The position numbers were made by a program, and so were the translations under genes. A stretch of 64,000 nt of DNA from Takifugu bimaculatus (taxonomy: Eukaryota; Chordata; Actinopteri; Tetraodontiformes; Tetraodontidae): NCBI GenBank assembly GCA_004026145.2, contig CP034986.1, positions 9,523,197 through 9,587,196 on the forward strand, read 5' to 3'. Below the pieces are notes generated by a model, which was not told the DNA's origin, searched no databases, and saw only the letters and a list, made by a program, of their open reading frames with translations. Positions 52,201 through 61,200 of the stretch are shown piece by piece (the stretch's first letter is position 1; each line of letters begins with the position of its first letter).

Positions 52201-55200
52201 GACTTTGGAAGTAGGCGGCGATATAAGCTTTGGGTTCCGCCTGCCTCCGGAACCGAAGTTCTCTGCTGGTCCGGTTTATCTCCCGCAGGCAGCTACAGCG
52301 AAGGAGCGGGAAGCAGACGGTCGATAACGCACCCCAGCACACGGAAACACATCAAACCAAATCGGTTCATCTCGCCGCTCTTTTGCTTTTTCCCTGATTG
52401 CCGAGTTGAACGGGTTGATTGCGAGAAGCAGAAGATTACAGCAAAGATCAATGGCTGACTTTATCTCTCTCTCTGCCACAAAAGATTGGAAAATGAAAAG
52501 ATGGCACATTTCCAGAATTTAAAACAGGAAGCTGAATTATTTTTTACGAAGATCTGGGCCTCAGATGTTCGCTGAATGACTTCAGCGTCCGCGCTGCTAC
52601 GCTAAATTAGCATACGCACGTCGACAAACATTTGACTGCTCTCGTTTCAGTTGGAGATTTTCAGAGACACTTCCGACATAAGAGACGCGGTGCTCATCCT
52701 TCCGATGGAAAATCCCATAGGCGGAGACAGGAAGTGCAGCTAAAACAAGTCCGACTATAAACTTCCAGTCCAACGCACGGATCGTTATTATGCTAATCAG
52801 CCATGGCTGCTTGTCAGGCTTCTGATTTCATATCTCTGACATGTGTGTGTGTGTGTGTGTGTGTTCCCTGTCACCCAGGCAGGAGTTGTGTGTGTCTGTG
52901 TGCGCGTGCATGTGCGTGCGTGCGCTCTGTTTTGGCTGCGGGGATGTTGGTGCCGCCCGATAATGTCTTCAATCATCTTTGCCGTCATCGCGGCTAAATC
53001 TAGCTGCCCTTGGGAGAAGTTGTGAAAAGGTGAGCGCCGATATTGACAAACAAATAAATTCTGACGGGGGGGGGGCGACTTTGGGACGATCGGTCACAGC
53101 CGCCGACGGGGGCCCGCGGCCCTGAACTGTGCCGCCAGATGAAGCACGGCGTTTTTTTCCTCCTCGTCTCCTCCATGCCATAAATTCCAAGAGTTTCTGT
53201 TTCCCGGGGTGCTGACTTTCCTTGTAAGCTCTAATTTTTTGGGGATCTGACCTGGATCTTCTGTCTTTCTTCAGTTCACCCTCTTCTGACATGTTTGTAG
53301 TCTAGTAGGAAATGTTCTGTTGTCCATATAGATCTGGACTGGACCTGGAATAGAGCCTTGAGGAACGCCAGTTGGGAAATGTCCCAAATCTCTTTCAATT
53401 CCCTCTTTCATGTGCGTTTAGCCTCAGGAAATGTTGACTGAAGGGCCCAAATTGACAGTAAGAAGCACGTTTAGCTGGCAGAACAGCTGTTTATATCTCG
53501 GGGGAATTGCGCCAAAATAACCAGGAAGTTCCGCTTCGCGTTGAGCGGGAAACTGGGTGGCTGACCACCGCGCAGGCCCGGATCATTCCCAGCTGGCGTT
53601 GGGAGCTAAATCCGGCCCGACGAGTCGGGAGAAGGTTCCATTTTTACGCATTCCTCCTGCACTCGGCTGTGCAGATCCATTAGACGTCGGAGGTTTGAAG
53701 CGCGGCGGGTTGGGAGCGATCAAACTTTTTGTTTCCCGGCGCCTTTAATCACGCTTGAAATGAAGCTCCTGAATTATCTCAACCGGCTAAATATAAAAGT
53801 TGTCAAGTGTTTTGTGCTCAAGCGGCAGCCTGGTTGTTCCTGAGATGAGAAGAGACGCGCAGGCCTGATGCAGCTCTTCAGGTAATTACCGCAGACACAA
53901 AGAGGCGGAGGGGGTGGGGGTGGGGGGTTAGGGGGGGCTGCAGTGCTCTTGATGGCTACTTCATGTTCTCATCTCCATATGAACAGCGCTCTCTGCAGCT
54001 ATTTGCGTCAATCAGCGGGTCTCATCCCCGGCTGCCCCCCGTCGCCGCCCCAAACGAGTTTCTCCCCAGTTTCTTTAGAACGGATGGAAAATGAAGGACA
54101 ATAAAACATCATTTCTGGACGCACCTCTTCCAGATTCATCTCGTCGGGGTTGTCCCAGGGCTTGAGGAACTTGCCGGTGCGCTGCTTCTTCAGCGGGACC
54201 ACCACGATGTAATAGGCCCTGGAAAACACAGAGGATGAACACACATCCCAGATCACTCGGGCGCCCTTTCCCGTGTTTATTGATCCCTCCGACGGCGGCG
54301 ATCAAATGACGGCGTGCGCTCTGTGCTGACCTTCTCCAGGAGGCCGCCCCACCCGCCGAGGCAATTAGCGAGCGATGATGTCTATCACTGCGAGCCTACA
54401 ATATTTCTCTCTTGTATCAGGGTTTTATTAGCGTTCCCCTGTGATGTAGCCAAATGGATCTCTGAGGCCTCTCGAGAGCTAAATAGACGACCTTCGAGAT
54501 GAGAATAGGGGGCTTTTTTTTTTTTTCAAGCCTCTGTCACGGATGGCGAGGAAGAGAACAGATGTCTGGTGTCCTGATTGGCCGCTGCTTTTGCTCCTGT
54601 TGGGATCCGGTGTGGAAGCTAATGGGAATGTGGGCCAAGTGCTTTATTTGGACAACCTGAGACATCTGATGTCACCAACGGGCCCAGAATTCCCCCAGTG
54701 GCCAGCACAGGTGGATCCTTCCTGCCTCCGGGGTGACGCGGACTCACCGTACTTTCTCGGACGCCTGCACTGGCGGCAGCTCGACCGTCACCATCCCCTC
54801 CGAGTTGGTCTTGCCCACCAGGAAGGGTTTGGTGCGGAGGATGTCCGGCGCCGTCATGGTGGAGACGCGATGCTGCAGGCCCCCGGCGCTGTTCCCGCGG
54901 TTCGTCAGGAGGAAGGAGTATTGGGTCTCGGGCTGCAGACCCGTGATTAGCTTCTGCTTTAGCTTCCCGTCCACCTCCACGCTCTGCCCGTTATCGTAGA
55001 GGATCTGGAAGGGAAGGAGGTCCGTTTGAGCGAGCGTTGTGTTTGTTAATGAAAGAAGCGTGCTGAACGGCGTCTCCGCTGTGCTCACGGTGAAGGGTTG
55101 AGCCGGGTTGTAGGTGTCTGGAATTTCCCAGGTCAGCAACACGGACGACTTCATCGCAGCTTTGACATGGAAATTTTTTGCAAACACTGCTAAAAGAAAA

Positions 55201-58200
55201 GGGGAGCAGGTGATTAAGGATTCTCCCCTCCATCTCCATCCCCCACTCCAGCTTACCTGGTGACGTCTTCTCAGGACCGGGAGAGAGGAGAACTACACTG
55301 AACTCAACAGCTCTTACCTCATTACCAACGGCAGCTCGTTAAACGGACCGACTTCGGCTCGATAAGCGGAACAAACACACAGATGCTTACTCCCTGTCTG
55401 ACTAAATTAGGATAAGATCACGGAAGCTATCGGGCAGACTAAGGTAAATCCATAGGTGGCCTTCATATTGTCCACGTTAAAGGTTGTCAGGGGAAGTTGT
55501 GGAGGTTTGAGACTGGACACATGGAAAGACCTTAAGGGACTAGAAGGGTTCAGGCACTGGTCCTACCTTGATCCAAAGGCTGTGTCCTGAATTGGACACT
55601 GGGGCTATAGGGACCAGAACCCTTGCTGGTGAAGGCACACATTTTAATATCGTATGTGGTATCGGCCTTAAGTCCGTCCAGAGTGACAGTCGATTCCGGT
55701 GCTGTGATGAAGAGTTCGGAGGGACTGCGTGGGCTGTTGATGTCCTTGTACTGCAGGGCGTACTTGATTATTTTCCCATTTCGCTCGGCGAGCAGCACAG
55801 GTTGCCAGCTGACCTGAATGGTGGAGGTGGTGGCGCCCTCCGCTGCGATGCTCTGGGGGTAGCCGCTCGGGACGTCCTCATTTGTGGTGACCTCTTTGAC
55901 CGTCTCTTCGCCAAAACCAACCTTGTTGCGCGCCGAGAGGCGAAACGTGTAAGAAGCCCCCTTGTGGATCTCTTTGGTAGTGTAGTGGTTTTCCCGCTCG
56001 GGGAACTCGATAACGGTCAGAGGATCCGTGTCTTTGCGGCCAAAGCGAAGCCGGTAGCCCTGCAGGGGGCCGTGCGTTATCGCTGGGGGGATGCCACTGA
56101 AGCAGAGCCGTGCCCATGTTGGTCGCGCTGACCATCAGCCGAGGCTTATCGGGAACTGAGACGCGACAGAAAACAATTAGAGATACGTCAGAAGGGCGTT
56201 GGTTTATCGAGAGAAGGCCTCTCGGTGGAGGCGGGGCTCTCACCCGCGCCAGTGGTGGTGATGAGCTTCGGCTTGCTGCGAGCACCGTCGCCTTTGGTGG
56301 TGTAGGCGGCCACGGTGACGGAGTAGGTCATCTCAGCCTGTAGGTCTGTGATGACCATTTCCTGTACGGGATGCAAGAGGCGAGATGATTAGCTACAGCA
56401 GAGCCGCTAGCATCCATCCCGGGACTACAGCAGTCCTGGGAGGGCTTTGCTAACAATGAAAGCAGCAAACTGTTAGCATGACGTTGTTTTTACCAGTATC
56501 TGACTAATTTAAAGTTGCACTCGAGCTAATTGTTGAGGCGGTATACGTCATTCATGCAGCCTGGAAACACAACAAGCTCTGGTGTTTGTCTACTCACATG
56601 TTCGGTCGAATCATCGTATTCCCACTGATTATATGGGGAGATAAAAGAGACGACAGATCAGCTCCAAGTACAGACACAGCAGCTCAACTCTGAGTTTTCT
56701 AAAAGTCCAAATAAGACTTTTGGAGCTGAGGGAGAAAAATGGGTCCATTTGTCTCAGAGGTGGTGTCGTACCTGCGCGTCATCTATCAGGATGTCCTTGA
56801 TGGCTGGCTGTCCCGTGGGCTCCCCATTAACCATCCTGACATAATGCACCTGGTACCCTCGGATCTGACCGTGCTGCTTGCTGGGCATCGGCGAGCGCCA
56901 GATCACTTTAACTGACGAGGAGTTGAGAGCCTCCACCTCGACTTTACGAGGTGGCCCGCTAGGAACTGGAGGAACACCATGGGATAGAAGGAAAAGAGGT
57001 CAAAATCATGGAGAACTCCCCGACCCGCTTTCAAATTCTTGCCCAAAAGCCAAAGCGGAAAATGCTGCAGTGGGTGGGGGGGAAAAAAAAAATCACAAAA
57101 GTGCAGCAAACTGCAACAAGCACTGCATGACATCGATATTTCAACAATGGTAAGGGTTGAAAATCAACAGCCAAAACAGGCCCGACCGAAGTCTAAGACG
57201 TTAAAAAATGGGTGAGGGGAGGAAAAATGTCAAAAGAGAAAAGTGCAGCCAAAAGGGGGCTTCAAGCGTGGGGGCTTGAAGTGCCGCCGCGGGTTTGGCT
57301 ATGGTGCAAGGAAAAATCAAAAGATGACAGCGTCACATGACGGGGGTCAAAAACTTTCCAAAAAGTTTGGTCAAAATGGTCCCGCCTCTCGTCGTCCCTC
57401 CCGGCAAGAACGTCCGTCAAGTTCTAAAACTCTGAAAAATAAAATTAAAAAATAAAAAGACAGGGGGGAAAAAAGATGGAGGTTTAAAGGGCCGTACCAT
57501 GTGTTGAAATTGAGCAGCGTTCAGAGGGGGAAAAGAAGCTTGTGCAGAAGGAGGCAGAGCGTGAGGTCTAAAAAAGGTGCCGAGTCCAAAAGGTGCCAAA
57601 AGGGGCGACAGTCTTATTAGCGGCAGGCAGGGGGCGGTAGAGAGCAGAGTCCTAGATGTTAGTTTTCAGCTTCGCTTTAGCAAACACATACCGTCCTCCT
57701 CAGTGCGCACGAGCTGCGGCGGACTTTCCGGGCCGGCTCCCACGTCCGTGTGAGCGGTGACGCTCACCCGGTACTCTGTAAATTTGTCCAAGTTCTCCAA
57801 AAGGTACTGGGAGCTTCCCGGAGGGATGTCGGAGATCTGCCGAGGCGCCGTGTCCTCCCCTTCGGTGGCGGCGTACTGGACGGTGTACTGGGTTATGATC
57901 CCGTTCTGGAGCTCAGTCGCTGGTGGCAGCCAACTTACCAGGATGTTGGTAGAGCTGGAGCTGTGACAGCGGACGTCCTGGGGGGCACCCGAGGGTTCTG
58001 GTTGGCGGGTCCGGTGTGTGTGCAGGATTTTTTGTTGGGGGGGGTGGGGGGGGGCCATTGGTTGGATTTTGTTTTTAAGGCATTTCAGTTTCGTTTTGGT
58101 CAAAGTGACGATGGCAGATATGGAAAAAAAGGAAAGAAAAGACAATAAAATGAAACAAAATGAGAAAAGACGATGAGAACTGAAGCAAAGGAAACGACGA

Positions 58201-61200
58201 AATGTCAAAAATGCACAAAAAAGGATCAAAACACAAACGTGACGCTGATGGAGGGCGAAAAAAAACAAAACAAACAGAACCTACCTTTTTAAAAAAGTGA
58301 CATGAAAATCAGCCTAACACACTTTCGCGGGTTTGGGCTCAGACGTTACGTCATGGAAACCAGAGCGATTTGCCAAGCAGTTACCATCAATCCAAAAACA
58401 TAAAGGTTGATGCTTTAAAGAGAAGATATTGGGTTTGTCACCAACCTTTCCGAAGCCTGTTGGTTTGTGGTAAAAGCCTGATTGTACAACAGAGAGCTTC
58501 CCAAGGAGACAAGACTGATTTATTAGTCTGCTTCCATCCGCATGCACGCGCCTCACGTTGGTCCTCGTACCCACCTGATCTCCGCCGCCGCTCTGTGAGC
58601 CACCTCGGGCTCAACTGTCCCCCATCTGAGGTCCCCTAATCAAAGCTGAGCTTTCTATGACGTCCCGGGTCCAAAACGGCCGCTTCCGATCTGAATTTGG
58701 TGCTTCCCAATGCTGCTTTTGGTGCCGCCGCATAGAAAGCTCGTCCTCGGAACTCTACTCCACGCCGACGTGCAAAGTCAGGAGAGCGGCGCTCAAACGG
58801 TGGCCCGGTTCTGTTGCCGTGAATAATTCACCCACGCGGGGAAGTTTGTTTACCTTCAGCACAACCGAGGTGAGCTTTGTGCAACCTCGTCTCCTGACTT
58901 CCCAGGTCAGCCATGCAACCTTTCCAAAGTGAATCGAGCGGGATTTTCCGACACTTATTTACTCGGCCGGATGTTTACATCTTTTCAAATGCGTGAACTC
59001 TGGAGTTTGCTTTTCCCCTCTCTCTCTCTCTCTCTCCTTCTTTTCGGAACTCTGAATGCATTTGAAAATGTGTTTCCTGCACAGTAATTGAAAGTGTCGG
59101 ATAAGGAAGGGGACCTACGTGTCTGCGGAGTCTCTGCGGAGATCTCGTTGCTGTAAGCTCCCACTCCGTGTTTGCTGCGCGCCGCCAGCCGGAAGGTGTA
59201 AGTGGTGAAGGGCTTCAGCTCTTTCAGCAGGTACGTGGTGGTCGGCTCGAAGCTGATGTGTTTCTGCGGGGAAGGGTTGGACTCTTTAATCAGAACAGCA
59301 GCTCTTGTGGGGACCGTTGCAGATAAAAAGTCAACAACAGGATGTCGGGAAGTAAACGCGTGACGGGAATCAAACTCTCCGCGTTTGTCTCGCCATGCAA
59401 CCAAACGGCCGGAAGGGTCACCTCCTCCGCGTCGTCGCTCTTCCTGTAAACCAGCTCGTATCCGGTGATTTGGTTCTCCTGTCCCGTCTGCGCCGGAGCG
59501 ATCCACGAGAGGAGGACGCTCGTCTCCGATTTGGCTTCGGCCCGGAAGTCGGTGGGCTGGGAGGGAACTGCGGAGGGAAGGGTGAAGCAGGTGAGGGGCG
59601 GGAAGGTGGGCCAGGGTGGTCCTGCGAGGGAGAACGGGCCTACCTCCGGTCTTGGTGATGATCTGAAGGTCGGGGGACAGCGGCCCGTCTCCGACAGACG
59701 TGTACGCCAACACTTTGATGTAGTAGGTCTTGTTGGGGATCAGCCCCTGGATGGTGACGAAGTTGGAGCCCCGCACGATCTGCTTCTCCCAGAGGTTGAC
59801 GTGCTGGCCGGAGTCCATGGTGTAGTAGACTCGGTACCCCATGATCTGCCCGTTAGCCTCCTCCGGCTCGTCCCAGTGGATCACGGCTGTGGTGGAGCTC
59901 ATCATGTGACCTCTGACCTGCCGGGGCGCCGTGCTGGGCGCCTGCTCGGCCGTCTTGGCCTCGATGGTTTCGCTGGGCGGCCCCCTGCCGATGTTGTTGA
60001 CCGCCACCACGCGGAACTCGTAGTCGGAGTACGGGCTGAGGCCCCCGACGCTGTAGCGGGTGGTGGCGACGCCGTCGATCTCCTTGTACAGGTCGTCCGA
60101 GTACTTGGACTTGTGCTGGATGATGTAGTAGGACACGGGTTCGGGATTTCCGGAATCCCACGTTAGCGTGATGCTGGTGGCCGTGCGCTCCGTCACCACG
60201 GGGGTCCCCGGAGCTTTGGGCAACGCTGTGGGAAGGTTGAAAAAGCAGATTTATTTCAGACGGGCTTTAATTCCTGGTGGCGCCCGTTCCCGAGCTTCGT
60301 ACCCACTTTACATCTTTTATGTGCGAGCTAACACGTGAGATTAAAGACCCCCCGCCGAGCGGCCGAGAGTGCCGTTTTCATTAATCTCACATCTCCCAGT
60401 GTTTATCACGTTAATAATTGAACAGCTAAATTTATTGCTTTAATTCCCCGTGCCGAGGCGCGGCGGCGGCTCCGGGGCGATATATCGTCTTTATGCTCCG
60501 TCTGAAGTGCGCTTCTGGGGAAGATTGCTGCCAGACTCTTATATTGTGACTAATATCTATGTTTAGTCTAGGAAAAACAAAGCCGGGCGAGCGTGTGCAC
60601 GTACGCGTCCCCTGTGTGCATGTGAACACGGTGACACCGATCTGGAACATTCTTTCCCGGTGCGCCGCAGCACAGATGCGATTACACTCGGATAAGTGCC
60701 GCCGCGTCTCCTCCCGCTCGCGGGGAGCGTGGAGGTCGTCCCTCGGCTGGGAGGCGGGCAGGAACGCCGGGCGACCGTCGCCAGGACGCGCGACTGTTCG
60801 GACACGGAGTTGCGGAGAACTCCAAACTCTGGTTCCTTCCCCCTGTTCATCAAATCCGGATTTGTTTTTTCAACCATTGGCAACATTTGCGACGTTCCCT
60901 GGAGATTAGCTGCTGCGAACGCCACTTAGGACTTTATGGATCTGCTGTCGGAACCGGTTCTGTCGGTTATGTATGGATTCTGGTTCTGGCACGGCTCCGT
61001 TTTTCACCTCAGAGGGAACCGAAGTCTTTACCTTTCACTGTTATCTGCGCCATGGCCTCGATCACCCCCAGCGTCGACATGGCAACGCAGGTGTAGTTGG
61101 CCGACTGCCGGACGTCCGTCAGCTCCAGAACGTTCCGACCGATGGGCATGTCGTCCTCGGGGGTGAGGTCTTCTGCCCCGAGCATCCATTTGACATAGGG

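Larger units (their letters stand above)
52293..54124 (-). other. ptprd intron
   Basis: A 1.8-kb intron before the processing-region exon. It carries a GT microsatellite (52842-52864), a degenerate GTGC tract (52886-52925) and G-rich sequence (53909-53936). No coding sequence recognised. Confidence 0.85.

Noticed and set aside
54543..54950. 135-codon plus-strand open frame
   Set aside because: It overlaps the antisense of the FN8 exon and has no similarity to a known protein; a shadow frame.
52082..56155. The gene being a pseudogene because of two frameshifts
   Set aside because: All 29 exons have intact splice sites and matching phases, and the catalytic motifs are complete. Single-base excess at a C6 run and at CTGCCTG is more simply a sequence error.
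59465..60166. 233-codon open frame on the plus strand
   Set aside because: It lies exactly opposite the FN1-FN2 exon, whose codon bias (few antisense stops) explains it.
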